A stretch of DNA of 64,000 bases from Alphaproteobacteria bacterium (GCA_004292755.1 RDXE01000035.1:45327-109326); one strand, 5' to 3'; positions 17,415 to 27,248 are shown, counted from the first letter of the stretch. The notes: a model not told the origin generated them from the sequence alone. Made by a program: numbers and translations.

Positions 17415-18119
17415 ATGATGACCACCCCTTATGAAGACCTGATGAATGGCGCCCTCAATGCCGTGCGCGTGCTGGTGCAAAACACTTTGGGCAAGGAGCG
17501 CTCGGTTGCAGCAGCCGTCGCGCTGTCGGAAAAGACCACCGAGATCACCGAGTTGATGATTGCCGAACTGATGCGGCTTCACCCGCCAGAACAGCCTCTG
17601 GCCTGTGCGCGCGGCTGCGACGCGTGTTGCCGCTTGATCCGGGTTGCGACCGATGTGCCAAGCGTTGTTCGCATTGTCATGCACGCGCAAACCCATCTGT
17701 CTCAAGCCGAGTTGCTGGACCTGCGGGACCGCTTCCTAGAAAGCACCGACCAGTCGCCGGGCTGCGTGTGGTTGGTCAACAAGGCCTGTTCTGTCTATGG
17801 CGCACGGCCTGTCGTGTGCCGGGTGTTCAATGCCTATGATGCTGGCGCTTGCAACGTTGGCCGCTTCATCGACCCGTTTGGGGTTGATACTGACCGCAAG
17901 CTGGCCGAACCAAACCGCATCATCATCGGCGCCGCGGTGCAGGACGGCATGCGCCAAGGCCTTGAGTCCCTCGGTATTGATGGTCGGCAGGTGCTGTTGC
18001 GCGCGGCCTCGCTGCGCTTTCTGTCACAAGCCGACACCTTTGCCCGCTGGATCAAGGGGGAGCGGGTGTTTGAGGACATTGCCGTCGGTATCGGCGGTGG
18101 TTCCGCTCAGGTGCACTGA
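17415..18119 (+). CDS. YkgJ-family cysteine-cluster protein
   Basis: 234 residues. The defining pattern is two cysteine groups: CARGCDACCR near residue 60 and CSVYGARPVVCRVF near residue 125, plus a Cys in SPGCVWLVN and in DAGACNVG. This is the YkgJ/UPF0153 zinc- or iron-chelating signature. The function of the family is not established. The start is one of two adjacent ATGs at 17415/17418, with GGAG a few bases upstream. It lies 50 bases after the TRAP genes on the same strand; co-transcription is possible but there is no functional link I can see. Confidence 0.8.
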   Translation: MMTTPYEDLMNGALNAVRVLVQNTLGKERSVAAAVALSEKTTEITELMIAELMRLHPPEQPLACARGCDACCRLIRVATDVPSVVRIVMHAQTHLSQAELLDLRDRFLESTDQSPGCVWLVNKACSVYGARPVVCRVFNAYDAGACNVGRFIDPFGVDTDRKLAEPNRIIIGAAVQDGMRQGLESLGIDGRQVLLRAASLRFLSQADTFARWIKGERVFEDIAVGIGGGSAQVH

Positions 18120-18232
18120 GGCCAGAGGCAACCAACAGCGGCGCGACACCATCACACGCTGTCTCTGCCTTGGATCGGCCACGCCATGCACCTAGCTTAA
18201 CGATCATGACATCGGCGAGGGGGAGATCGGGC

Positions 18233-20083
18233 ATGCGCCTTGGGCTGGTCGGCAGACTGATGGGGTGGGTGGTCGTGACTGCCCTCACGACTGGAGTGGC
18301 GCTGCCCGCAGCAGCCCAGCAACCGGTCCACGCGTTGGCCCTGCATGGGGAGCCCAAATACCCTGCCTCCTTCACCCATTTCGACTACACCAACCCTGCA
18401 GCACCTAAGGGTGGGGATGTGCGGCTGGGGACGATCGGCACCTTCGACAGCTTGAACCAGTTCATCCTGCGCGGCGTGCCAGCCGTGGGCTTGTCGCGGC
18501 TCTATGACAGCCTGACGGTCGCCTCGGGTGATGAGCCGTTCACCCAATACGGGCTACTGGCTGAATCGATGGAGTTGGCTCCAGATCGCACCTCGATCGC
18601 CTTCAATCTGCGCGCTGAGGCCCGGTTCCATGATGGCCGACCCGTCACCGCCGAGGATGTGGTGTGGACCTTCCAAACTCTGCGGGAAAAGGGCCGCCCG
18701 ATCTTTCGCAGCTATTATGCGGACGTCGTCTCCGTCACAGCCGAGACACCGCGGCGGGTGGTGTTCCGCTTCCGCGACGGCAACAACCGCGAACTGCCGC
18801 TGATCGTCGGCCAAATCGGGATTTTGCCGAAGCACTACTACGAGACCGTGGAGTTTGAGCGGACCACACTCACCCCGCCCATTGGCTCTGGCCCCTATCG
18901 GATTGATCGGCTGGAGCCCGGACGCTCGATCACCTATCGGCTCGACCCCAATTACTGGGGCCGTAACCTGCCGGTGAACCGGGGACGGCAGAACTTCGCC
19001 ACCATTCGCCACGATTACTACCGCGATCAGGGCGTGCTGGTGGAGGCGCTGAAGGCCGGGGAATTCGATTGGCGCCAGGAGAACGCTGCCCGCCTGTGGT
19101 CCACCGCCTATGACACGCCCGCCGTGCGCGACGGGCATTTGCGGCGGGAGACCATTCAGCATCAGTTGCCGATGGGAATGCAGGCCTATTCATACAATAC
19201 ACGGCGCCCCTTGTTCCAGGATCGCCGCGTGCGCCAAGCATTGGGCATGCTGTATGACTTTGAACTGGTCAACCGCACGGTGATGTTTGGCTTGCGCAAG
19301 CGCTCCTATTCCTACTTCACCAACTCGGAAATGGCCGCAACTGGGCTGCCCGGCCCGGAGGAGTTGGCAATACTGGAGCGGTACCGCGGTCGTGTGCCGG
19401 ACGAGGTGTTCACGCGCGCGTTTCAACCGCCGGTGAATGGCGACGAAGCTGCCCGCCGCACCAATCGGCGCGAGGCGCTACGGCTGTTGACCGAAGCTGG
19501 ATGGACCCTGGATGGTCGCACCAACCGGTTGCTCAACCGCCAGGGCGAGCAAATGCGCTTTGAGGTGCTGCTGAACGGCCCGCTGTTTGAACCGCACACC
19601 CTGCCATGGATCGAAGACCTGAAGCGTATCGGCATTGATGCGCGGGTGCGCACAGTCGATCCGTCGCAATATCAAGCGCGCATGGATGCGTTTGACTTTG
19701 ACGTGACAGCAGACATCTTCCCGCAATCCTCCTCACCCGGCAACGAACAGCGCAATATGTTCAACAGTGCCGCAGCTGACGCTCCCGGCAGCTCAAACAG
19801 CCCTGGCATCAAAGACCCTGTGGTGGATGAACTGGTCGAGCGGTTGATTAACTCACCCGATCGCGCCAGTCTGGTGCTGAATGCCAAGGTGCTGGACCGG
19901 GTTCTGCTGTGGGGTCACTATGTTGTGCCCCAATGGCATGACGATAAATTCTGGCTGGTTTACTGGAACATGTTTGATCATCCGCAGGTCACGCCAAAGT
20001 TTGGCTTCGACTTCGATGCGTGGTGGGTGGATGACGCGCGTCTGGCCGGGCTACCGGGTCGCCGCGCTGCCGTCACGCGCTAA
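18233..20083 (+). CDS. yejA: Peptide ABC transporter substrate-binding protein (YejA type)
   Basis: 616 residues. Signal peptide MRLGLVGRLMGWVVVTALTT followed by ALPAAAQQ. The mature protein is an SBP family 5 protein of the YejA branch: GEPKYPASFTHFDYTNPAAP and KGGDVRLGTIGTFDSLNQFI are diagnostic, as are the long insert DYYRDQGVLVEALKAGEFDW and a late DITADIFPQSSSPGNEQ-like segment. YejABEF imports oligopeptide-like compounds such as microcin C and contributes to antimicrobial-peptide tolerance in several bacteria. A GGGGGA ribosome site precedes the ATG at 18233. First gene of a five-gene operon. Confidence 0.92.
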   Translation: MRLGLVGRLMGWVVVTALTTGVALPAAAQQPVHALALHGEPKYPASFTHFDYTNPAAPKGGDVRLGTIGTFDSLNQFILRGVPAVGLSRLYDSLTVASGDEPFTQYGLLAESMELAPDRTSIAFNLRAEARFHDGRPVTAEDVVWTFQTLREKGRPIFRSYYADVVSVTAETPRRVVFRFRDGNNRELPLIVGQIGILPKHYYETVEFERTTLTPPIGSGPYRIDRLEPGRSITYRLDPNYWGRNLPVNRGRQNFATIRHDYYRDQGVLVEALKAGEFDWRQENAARLWSTAYDTPAVRDGHLRRETIQHQLPMGMQAYSYNTRRPLFQDRRVRQALGMLYDFELVNRTVMFGLRKRSYSYFTNSEMAATGLPGPEELAILERYRGRVPDEVFTRAFQPPVNGDEAARRTNRREALRLLTEAGWTLDGRTNRLLNRQGEQMRFEVLLNGPLFEPHTLPWIEDLKRIGIDARVRTVDPSQYQARMDAFDFDVTADIFPQSSSPGNEQRNMFNSAAADAPGSSNSPGIKDPVVDELVERLINSPDRASLVLNAKVLDRVLLWGHYVVPQWHDDKFWLVYWNMFDHPQVTPKFGFDFDAWWVDDARLAGLPGRRAAVTR

Positions 20084-20098
20084 GCGGACACGCTACCG

Positions 20099-21184
20099 GT
20101 GGCCGCCTACATCATCCGGCGTCTGTTGCTGATCGTGCCGGTGCTGTTCGGCATCATGGTGATCAACTTCATCGTGGTGCAGGCTGCCCCCGGCGGCCCA
20201 GTGGAGCGAACTCTCGCCGAACTGCGCGGTCGCGGCGTTGATGCAACGGCACGGGTTGGTGGCGATGCGGGCATGGAGGTGCAAGCCGCCCAGCGCCCCG
20301 GTGAAAGCCGCGGTGCGCGCGGCCTCGACCCCGCGCTGATCGAAGACATCAAGCGGCTGTATGGCTTCGACAAACCACCGCTGGAGCGGTTTGTCCAGAT
20401 GATGGGCAATTATCTGGTGTTCGACTTCGGCAATTCCTTCTTTCGGGATCGCCGGGTGGTTGATTTGGTGTTTGAAAAACTGCCCGTCTCAATCTCTCTC
20501 GGCCTGTGGTCAACACTCTTGATCTATGCGATCTCTATTCCACTTGGCATTGCTAAGGCTGTGCGTGATGGCAGCAGTTTTGATATTTGGACGTCGGCGG
20601 TGGTGATTGTTGGGTACGCCATCCCTGGTTTTCTGTTCGCGATGTTCTTGATTGTGGTATTTGCCGGTGGCAGTTATTTTGATTGGTTCCCTTTGCGCGG
20701 ACTCGTCTCCGATAACTGGGAAGAGTTGTCTTGGCCGGCGCGCATCGTTGATTATTTCTGGCATCTGACACTGCCGATGATCGCCCTGGTGATCGGCGGC
20801 TTTGCAGGACTGACCATGCTGACCAAGAACTCGTTTCTGGATGAGATTTCCAAACTCTATGTCGTAACCGCCCGCGCGAAAGGTAACTCGCAGCGACGCG
20901 TGCTGTATCGTCATGTGTTCCGCAATGCCATGCTGCTGGTGGTGGCCGGATTCCCCGCGGCGTTCATTGGCATTCTATTCACAGGGTCGATGCTGATTGA
21001 AGTGATTTTCAGTCTGGATGGACTTGGCTTGCTAGGGTTTGAAGCAGCCCTCAATCGTGACTATCCGATTATGTTTGGCACACTGTACTTCTTCACACTG
21101 ATCGGCCTGATCATGAATTTGGTGGGCGACCTGATGTATGTGGCAATCGATCCTCGGATCGATTTCGACCGGCGGGAGGGGTAA
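20099..21184 (+). CDS. yejB: Peptide ABC transporter permease (YejB type)
   Basis: 361 residues from a GTG, 15 bases after the binding-protein stop. Typical DppB-like start [20 protein letters not shown], then the periplasmic loop specific to YejB, which carries [20 protein letters not shown]. The EAA-type coupling loop is [20 protein letters not shown], followed by FRNAMLLV. Six membrane helices are visible. The stop and the next start share a base (TAATG). Inner-membrane half of the Yej channel. Confidence 0.92.
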   Translation: MAAYIIRRLLLIVPVLFGIMVINFIVVQAAPGGPVERTLAELRGRGVDATARVGGDAGMEVQAAQRPGESRGARGLDPALIEDIKRLYGFDKPPLERFVQMMGNYLVFDFGNSFFRDRRVVDLVFEKLPVSISLGLWSTLLIYAISIPLGIAKAVRDGSSFDIWTSAVVIVGYAIPGFLFAMFLIVVFAGGSYFDWFPLRGLVSDNWEELSWPARIVDYFWHLTLPMIALVIGGFAGLTMLTKNSFLDEISKLYVVTARAKGNSQRRVLYRHVFRNAMLLVVAGFPAAFIGILFTGSMLIEVIFSLDGLGLLGFEAALNRDYPIMFGTLYFFTLIGLIMNLVGDLMYVAIDPRIDFDRREG

Positions 21185-22209
21185 TGACACTATCCCCGAT
21201 CACCCGCCGCCGTCTGGCCAACTTCCGCGCCAACCGCCGTGGCTTCTGGTCTTTGTGGATTTTCCTGGTTCTATTCACCATCAGCTTGTTTGCCGAATTT
21301 CTCGCCAATGAGCGCCCGCTGCTGGTGTCCTATCAAGGCCAGTGGTACACGCCGGTTCTCGTCGACCATCCGGAAACCACCTTTGGCGGCGACCTGCCGA
21401 CCCTGACGGACTTTCGCGATCCGTTCATCCAAGAGCAGATTGCCGCCAATGGCTGGGCAATCTGGCCGCCAATCCGGTTCAGCTACAGCACCGTCAATCG
21501 CGACCTGTCGGGTCCTGCCCCTGCGCCCCCCTCGGCTGAGAATTGGCTTGGCACCGATGCCAATGGCCGCGATGTCGTGGCGCGCTTGATCTATGGGTTC
21601 CGGATCTCGGTTCTATTCGGTCTCACCCTGACCTTGATCTCCACTGTCATCGGAGTCGCGGCTGGCGCAGTACAGGGCTATTTCGGGGGTGCCGTTGACT
21701 TGATTTTTCAGCGCTTTATGGAGATCTGGGGTGGTCTCCCTGTTCTCTACATGCTGATCATTTTGGCGGCGATCGTGGAGCCCACCTTTTGGTGGCTGCT
21801 GGGGTTGATGCTGTTGTTCTCCTGGATGGCGTTGGTCGGCGTGGTGCGGGCGGAGTTTTTGCGTGCACGCAACTTCGATTACGTGCGTGCGGCTAAGGCG
21901 CTGGGTGTCGGCAACCTCACCATCATGGTGCGCCACGTGTTGCCCAATGCGATGGTGGCAACGCTCACCATGCTGCCCTTCATCCTCAACGGGTCGATCA
22001 CCACTCTGACATCGCTAGACTTTTTGGGATTTGGCCTGCCGCCGGGCTCGCCCTCGCTGGGGGAGATGCTGGCGCAGGGCAAGAACAACCTGCACGCACC
22101 TTGGCTCGGATTGACCGCGTTTTTTACCCTCGCCCTGATGCTGTCGCTGTTGATCTTTGTTGGGGAGGCGGTGCGCGACGCGTTCGACCCGCGCAAGGCC
22201 CAGCCGTGA
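21184..22209 (+). CDS. yejE: Peptide ABC transporter permease (YejE type)
   Basis: 341 residues. Starts with RRRLANFRANRRGFWSLWIF, the usual DppC-like cytoplasmic leader, then a long periplasmic loop specific to YejE (GGDLPTLTDFRDPFIQEQI, HWLGTD-like NWLGTDANGRDVVARLIYGF). The coupling loop is YVRAAKALGVGNLTIMVRHV followed by LPNAM. Pairs with YejB to form the translocation path. GTGA overlap with the ATPase gene. Confidence 0.92.
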   Translation: MTLSPITRRRLANFRANRRGFWSLWIFLVLFTISLFAEFLANERPLLVSYQGQWYTPVLVDHPETTFGGDLPTLTDFRDPFIQEQIAANGWAIWPPIRFSYSTVNRDLSGPAPAPPSAENWLGTDANGRDVVARLIYGFRISVLFGLTLTLISTVIGVAAGAVQGYFGGAVDLIFQRFMEIWGGLPVLYMLIILAAIVEPTFWWLLGLMLLFSWMALVGVVRAEFLRARNFDYVRAAKALGVGNLTIMVRHVLPNAMVATLTMLPFILNGSITTLTSLDFLGFGLPPGSPSLGEMLAQGKNNLHAPWLGLTAFFTLALMLSLLIFVGEAVRDAFDPRKAQP

Positions 22210-23804
22210 CCGTGCTGTCGGTCCAGGACCTGACGGTCAGTTTTGCCGTTCCCGGCACGGGCGCGGCGGTCCAGGCGGTGCGCGGGCTGTCTTTCACTCT
22301 GGCCCGCGGCGAGACTTTGGCGGTCGTTGGCGAGAGCGGGTCGGGCAAGTCGGTCACCGCCTTGTCGCTGCTGCGACTCCTGCCGCCATCCGCCACCGTC
22401 GGCGGGCGAATTGAGCTGCTAGGCGAGGACGTCGTCGGCGCGCCGGAAGCCCGGTTGCAGGCGCTGCGCGGAAATCGCGTCGGCATGATCTTTCAAGAGC
22501 CGATGACGGCGCTCAACCCGCTGCACACCATCGAACGCCAGATTGGTGAGATGTTGTGGCTGCACAAGGCGATGCGCGGGGCTGCAGTGCGAACGCGCGT
22601 GCTGGAACTGTTGGAGTTGGTCGGCATCGATCAGCCCGACCTGCGCCTGCAAGCCTTTCCCCACCAGCTTTCTGGCGGTCAGCGCCAGCGCGTGATGATC
22701 GCGATGGCGCTGGCGAACGATCCGGACATTCTGATTGCTGACGAGCCGACCACGGCCCTGGATGTCACCATTCAGGCGCAGATCCTGGAGTTGCTGGCGG
22801 AGTTACAGCAGCGCCTGGGCATGGCGATGCTGCTGATTTCCCACGATCTAGGCATTGTGCGCCGGGTTGCCCATCGGGTTCTGGTGATGACGGGTGGTGT
22901 CGGCGTGGAAACCGGTGCAACGGCCGAAGTGTTCGCGCGCCCCCAGCATCCTTACACCGTCACCTTGCTGCAGGCCGAACCCACCGGTAGCCCGCCCCCG
23001 GTCGCCACCGACGCCACGCCGCTGTTGGAGGTGGAGGGGCTGCGGGTCTGGTTCCCGCTGAAACGCGGCGTGTTGAAACGTACCGTTGGGCACATCAAAG
23101 CCGTCGATGGTGTTGATCTCAGCGTGCGTCCTGGTGAAACCGTCGGCATCGTCGGCGAAAGTGGATCAGGCAAGACGACTCTTGGCCTTGCCCTGCTGCG
23201 CCTTGCTCCGTCAGAGGGGGCGATCCGCTTTGATGGGGCGGATTTGCAGCGCCTGCCTCCGCGCAGCCTGCGCCCGTTGCGCCGCGACATCCAGATCGTG
23301 TTCCAGGACCCGTTCGGCGCGCTGTCCCCCCGCCTGTCGGTGGCGGAGATCATCGGTGAGGGGTTAGACGTCCACCGCCGCGATCTCGACGCCGCGGGCC
23401 GCGATGCCGCTGTGGTGCAGGTGCTGGGGGAGGTTGGGCTCGACCCCGCCGTGCGCCATCGCTATCCGCATGAGTTTTCCGGCGGGCAGCGCCAGCGCAT
23501 TGCCATTGCCCGCGCCTTGATCTTGAAGCCCCGGCTGGTGGTGCTGGACGAGCCAACCTCTGCCCTTGACCGCACGGTCCAGCGCCAAATCGTTGAGCTG
23601 CTGCGGGGGTTACAGGCCCGCCATCGGCTCGCCTATCTGTTCATCTCCCACGATCTGGCTGTGGTACGGGCCATGAGCCATCGAGTTCTGGTTATGCACC
23701 GCGGCGTGGTGGTGGAAAGCGGCACGGCTGAGGCGCTGTTCGCCAACCCCACCCATGCCTACACCCAGCGCTTGCTGGCCGCTGCATTTCTGGCCCCTCG
23801 ATGA
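22206..23804 (+). CDS. yejF: Dual-domain peptide ABC transporter ATPase (YejF type)
   Basis: 532 residues from a GTG that overlaps the previous TGA. Two complete nucleotide-binding domains: Walker A GESGSGKSVTALSLL (about residue 44) and GESGSGKTTLGLALL (about 318); signatures QLSGGQRQRVMIAMAL and FSGGQRQRIAIARAL; Walker B ILIADEPTTALD and LVVLDEPTSALD. Fusing the two OppD/OppF-like domains in one protein is the normal YejF layout. All catalytic residues are intact, in contrast to the ABC fusion at the window start. ATGA overlap with the next gene. Confidence 0.94.
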   Translation: MTVLSVQDLTVSFAVPGTGAAVQAVRGLSFTLARGETLAVVGESGSGKSVTALSLLRLLPPSATVGGRIELLGEDVVGAPEARLQALRGNRVGMIFQEPMTALNPLHTIERQIGEMLWLHKAMRGAAVRTRVLELLELVGIDQPDLRLQAFPHQLSGGQRQRVMIAMALANDPDILIADEPTTALDVTIQAQILELLAELQQRLGMAMLLISHDLGIVRRVAHRVLVMTGGVGVETGATAEVFARPQHPYTVTLLQAEPTGSPPPVATDATPLLEVEGLRVWFPLKRGVLKRTVGHIKAVDGVDLSVRPGETVGIVGESGSGKTTLGLALLRLAPSEGAIRFDGADLQRLPPRSLRPLRRDIQIVFQDPFGALSPRLSVAEIIGEGLDVHRRDLDAAGRDAAVVQVLGEVGLDPAVRHRYPHEFSGGQRQRIAIARALILKPRLVVLDEPTSALDRTVQRQIVELLRGLQARHRLAYLFISHDLAVVRAMSHRVLVMHRGVVVESGTAEALFANPTHAYTQRLLAAAFLAPR

Positions 23805-25483
23805 CACCGTCCACACTCCAGCGGATCCGCCAATTCTTAAGCGATCTCTGGTGGCTGGCTGTCCCGTACTGGCAATCGGAGGAGCGCTGGTCCGCCCGCG
23901 GGCTGCTGGCAATCATTCTCGCCATGAACCTGTCGCTGGTTGGCATTTCGGTACTGCTGAATCAGTGGAACAATGATTTCTACAACTCACTCCAGGAAAA
24001 GAATGAGGCTGAGTTCTACCGTCTGCTGATGTGGTTTTGTGGCTATGCCGCGCTCTATATCTTGATCGCAGTGTATCAACTCTGGCTGAACCAGTTGTTA
24101 CAAATTCGCTGGCGGCGCTGGCTGACCGATCGCTATCTGGATCGGTATCTCAACGACCACCGCTATTGGCGCCTGCAGATTGAAGATCGCAGCACTGACA
24201 ATCCGGACCAGCGCATCGCCGACGACATCCGCCAGTTTGTCGGCACCACGCTGTCGATCACCTTGGGCCTGATCAATGCTGTGGTCACCTTGGTCTCGTT
24301 TGTTGGCATCCTGTGGGGGCTGTCTGGCTCGATCACCGTGATGGGGGTGGAGATTGGCGGCTACATGGTGTGGGTGGCACTGCTTTATGCGCTGATTGGC
24401 AGCGTGTTGGCCCACCTGATTGGCAAACCGCTGATCAAGCTAAGCTTCAATCAGGAGCGGGTTGAGGCTGACTTCCGGTTTGGTCTGGTGCGCCTGCGCG
24501 AAACCGTCGACGGCGTGGCCCTCAGCCAGGGCGAAGTCCGCGAGCGGGCGGGCTTTGCCACGTTGTTCGGCTTTGTTATGGCGAACTGGCGCGGCATCAT
24601 GACCTGCCAGAAGCGGCTGACCTTCTTCACCGTTGGCTATGCCCAGATTGCGACCGTGTTCCCGTTCATCGTCGCCGCACCCCGCTATTTCTCCGGCGCG
24701 ATCCCCTTGGGCGGGTTGATGCAGACCGCCTCGGCCTTTGGCCAGGTGCAATCCAGCCTGTCCTGGTTTATCGACACCTACCCGCGGCTGGCCGATTGGG
24801 CGGCGGTCGTGAGCCGATTGACCAGCTTTACCCAGGCGATGGCGGCCGCCGCTCCAGCCAGCGGCACCCTCACTCTCACCCCCAACGCCGCCCAACTGCG
24901 GCTGGACGGGGTGCGCCTCCTGCGCCCCGACGGCAGCGTGATGACGGCTCCCCTCTCCCTCACCCTCGGTGCTGGCGAGCGGGTATTGCTGACCGGCGCA
25001 TCCGGCAGTGGCAAAACCACGCTGTTCCGCGCCATTGCGGGCTTGTGGCGCCACGGCGAGGGGCAGATTGACCAGCCGACTGGGGCAATGTTCCTGCCCC
25101 AGCGTCCCTATCTGCCACTGGGCAGCCTGCGCACTGCGCTTGCCTATCCTCACGACCCTGCCACCTTGTCCGATGGTGCAGTGGAGGAGGTGCTGGCGGC
25201 CGTTGGGCTCAGCGCCTTCGCCACACGGTTGGACGAAGTCGCCCCCTGGTCGCAAACCCTCTCCGGTGGCGAACAGCAACGCCTCGCCTTCGCCCGCGCG
25301 TTACTCCACCGCCCAGCGGTGCTGTTCCTGGATGAAGCCACCGCCGCGTTGGACAATGATGGCGAGCGCCACCTGTACCACCTCGCTACGGCGCGGCTGC
25401 CCGACACCGCCATCCTGTCAATCGGCCACCGCGACAGCCTGATCCCCCTCCACACTCGGGTGGTTCGGATGGAGCGGGCATAA
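23801..25483 (+). CDS. SbmA/BacA-like ABC transporter with ATPase domain
   Basis: 560 residues. The N-terminal 330 residues form a membrane domain of the SbmA/BacA type (LLNQWNNDFYNSLQEKNEAE and YLDRYLNDHRYWRLQ are hallmarks), fused to an ABC ATPase with Walker A LTGASGSGKTTLFRAIAG, signature TLSGGEQQRLAFARALL and Walker B AVLFLDEATAALD. This is the ABCD-like/YddA architecture; SbmA and BacA themselves lack the ATPase. Family members move peptides or very-long-chain fatty acids. ATGA coupling to yejF suggests a shared role in peptide uptake or stress. That functional link is inference. Confidence 0.88.
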   Translation: MTPSTLQRIRQFLSDLWWLAVPYWQSEERWSARGLLAIILAMNLSLVGISVLLNQWNNDFYNSLQEKNEAEFYRLLMWFCGYAALYILIAVYQLWLNQLLQIRWRRWLTDRYLDRYLNDHRYWRLQIEDRSTDNPDQRIADDIRQFVGTTLSITLGLINAVVTLVSFVGILWGLSGSITVMGVEIGGYMVWVALLYALIGSVLAHLIGKPLIKLSFNQERVEADFRFGLVRLRETVDGVALSQGEVRERAGFATLFGFVMANWRGIMTCQKRLTFFTVGYAQIATVFPFIVAAPRYFSGAIPLGGLMQTASAFGQVQSSLSWFIDTYPRLADWAAVVSRLTSFTQAMAAAAPASGTLTLTPNAAQLRLDGVRLLRPDGSVMTAPLSLTLGAGERVLLTGASGSGKTTLFRAIAGLWRHGEGQIDQPTGAMFLPQRPYLPLGSLRTALAYPHDPATLSDGAVEEVLAAVGLSAFATRLDEVAPWSQTLSGGEQQRLAFARALLHRPAVLFLDEATAALDNDGERHLYHLATARLPDTAILSIGHRDSLIPLHTRVVRMERA

Positions 25484-25514
25484 TTTTGTGATGGCTGGCC
25501 AGCGATAAGTGGCT

Positions 25515-25520
25515 TATAAT
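25515..25520 (+). promoter_or_regulatory. Candidate -10 element upstream of the small exported protein
   Basis: A perfect TATAAT stands in an AT-rich stretch 48 bases before the next gene. The best upstream TTG (TTGTGA at 25488) is 21 bases away, longer than normal spacing, so the -35 is not convincing. Confidence 0.35.
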
Positions 25521-25568
25521 CATAATCACAGTAAGGGATACTAACTTTCTTAGGGTTCGGAGTGTGCT

Positions 25569-26102
25569 ATGCGCAGGTCACGGCTCGCTTTTGCTTTTGT
25601 TGCGATCATTTGCAGTATCGGGACTACAAGCTGCCAGCAGCCACCGCTGGAGTTCAAACCGGTCGACGTCGCGACAGTAAATCCTGCGATTTCTGGTCCA
25701 AAAGATTGGACCTTACAGGTCGCTAGGCGGGGAAATGTCGTTGCTGAAGACTATCGGTTTCCATCTCGCGTGACGGCGTTACGAACCGTACTGGTCGGCG
25801 GTGGAGATCGGAACGCCTGGATCGGTGGCGAACCAAGGGAATTGCTTGAACAGGCCTTACAAGCTGAATCTTTCAAGTCACGAGGATTTGGGCTATCGAC
25901 CGGTCGTGTTGAACCAGTCCGCGGCGGCCTGCTTTACTCAGAACGGCGCGAGCGCTCAACCTGTGCCGTTTATGCTGGTCGGCTGGATATTCGCGAAGAC
26001 AGCGATATTCTGCGGGTCTGGCACTGCTCCGTCAGCACAGACGAAGGGGAGGTCCGCAGCTTGGTCGAACGGGTTGTTCTGCGGTTCTTCCCGAGACCAT
26101 AG
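25569..26102 (+). CDS. Hypothetical exported protein, possible lipoprotein
   Basis: 177 residues, not recognised. MRRSRLAFAFVAIICSIGTT is a clear signal sequence followed by SCQQ. The Cys could be a lipidation site, but the residues before it (TTS) deviate from the usual L-A/S-G lipobox, so lipidation is uncertain. The rest is a mixed alpha/beta domain with two further cysteines (STCAVYAGRL and RVWHCSVST) that could form a disulfide. GGAG lies 7 bases upstream of the ATG. It stands alone after the peptide-import operon, with its own likely promoter and a strong hairpin behind it. Confidence 0.65.
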   Translation: MRRSRLAFAFVAIICSIGTTSCQQPPLEFKPVDVATVNPAISGPKDWTLQVARRGNVVAEDYRFPSRVTALRTVLVGGGDRNAWIGGEPRELLEQALQAESFKSRGFGLSTGRVEPVRGGLLYSERRERSTCAVYAGRLDIREDSDILRVWHCSVSTDEGEVRSLVERVVLRFFPRP

Positions 26103-26108
26103 CCACGT

Positions 26109-26169
26109 CGGGCTGGAGAGCGGTTAGCGCGTCCAGCCCGCAAGGCACCGTCGATAACGAGCGCGGTGC
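26109..26169. terminator. Tandem hairpins between convergent genes
   Basis: Two hairpins sit in the short gap between converging genes: a perfect 9-bp stem (CGGGCTGGA at 26109-26117 with TCCAGCCCG at 26132-26140) and a 6-bp stem (GCACCG at 26145-26150 with CGGTGC at 26164-26169). No long T-run on either side. The position fits a bidirectional terminator. Confidence 0.55.
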
Positions 26170-26171
26170 GC

Positions 26172-27146
26172 TTAATCCTCAATCCGCGCACCCGTACGGC
26201 GGACGATCTCGCCCCAGCGTTCGCGTTCGCTCGCAATATAGCGGGTGAACGCGGGACCGGTGGGGGCGAAGCGGACATAGCCTTGCTGGGTCAACCGCTC
26301 GCGCACGGCCCCGTCGGCGACGAACGCCTCAGCTTCACCCAGCAACCGGTCGCGGATTGCTTGGGACACAGCCGCTGGCGTGAACAGTCCGATCCAGGCA
26401 TAGCTTTCCAGCTCGGGATGGCCCAGTTCGGCGGCCGTGGGCACCTGCGGCAGGGCTGCGCTGCGCTCAGCCGCAGTGATCAACAGGGGGCGCACCACAC
26501 CGGCCTGCGCCTGGCCCAACACACCCGCCGCGATGGCAATCATCGCAGGCAGCTGGCCGCCAGTCATGTCGTTGATCGCCAGCTGGAAGCTGCGATAGGC
26601 CACTTCCGTACCCTCAAAGCCGAGGCGACCGCGCAGCAACTCCATGGTCAGGTGTGAGGCGGAGCCAGAGCCCGTGGTGCCATAGCTCAACCCACCGGGA
26701 CGACGGGCATAGGCAGCAAAGCTCGCCAGATCCGTGATGCCCGTTTGCGGAGCCACAACCAGCAGCTGCGGGGCCGCAGCCAGCATCGAGATCGGCGCCA
26801 AATCGCGCTCGGCATTGAAGGGGATACGCGGATACAGGAACTGATTGACGGCGGCAGGGCCGTTGGTCGCCACCAACAGCGTGTAACCATCGGGGGCAGC
26901 CTTGGCGACTGCATCGGCACCGATGTTGCCGCCAGCACCGGCGCGATTCTCCACCACCCAGGTGCCGCCCACCCGCTGGCGTGCAAATTCAACAAACTGA
27001 CGGCCCACGAGATCGGGCGTCGAGCCCGCAGCGAACGGCACGATCAGCCGCACCGGCTGGGCCTGCGGCCATGTCTGCGCTGAGGCCGAGCCCGCCGCAA
27101 GGGTTGCCAATGCGACACCTACAGCCAATGCAACCCGTGCGCCCAT
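26172..27146 (-). CDS. Bug-family tripartite tricarboxylate-type binding protein
   Basis: 324 residues. Signal peptide MGARVALAVGVALATLAAGS with ASAQ at the cleavage site. The mature protein has the Bug hallmarks: PVRLIVPFAAGSTPDLVGR, WVVENRAGAGGNIGADAVAK and APDGYTLLVATNGPAAVN. These periplasmic proteins bind carboxylates or amino acids. GGAGG precedes the ATG at 27146; longer in-frame starts lack a signal at the right place. No TctA/TctB membrane genes are adjacent, so it is an orphan binding protein, common in Bug-rich genomes. It follows the broken ammonia-lyase gene by 102 bases on the same strand. Confidence 0.88.
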   Translation of the reverse strand: MGARVALAVGVALATLAAGSASAQTWPQAQPVRLIVPFAAGSTPDLVGRQFVEFARQRVGGTWVVENRAGAGGNIGADAVAKAAPDGYTLLVATNGPAAVNQFLYPRIPFNAERDLAPISMLAAAPQLLVVAPQTGITDLASFAAYARRPGGLSYGTTGSGSASHLTMELLRGRLGFEGTEVAYRSFQLAINDMTGGQLPAMIAIAAGVLGQAQAGVVRPLLITAAERSAALPQVPTAAELGHPELESYAWIGLFTPAAVSQAIRDRLLGEAEAFVADGAVRERLTQQGYVRFAPTGPAFTRYIASERERWGEIVRRTGARIED

Positions 27147-27248
27147 GCTCGATCCTCCCGCGTGACAGCCCGCTCTTGCGGCGGCGTGCCGCAGCCTAGA
27201 GCAGATCGCAGCCAGGAGGAAACCTCGGATCACATCGCCAGCAATGTC

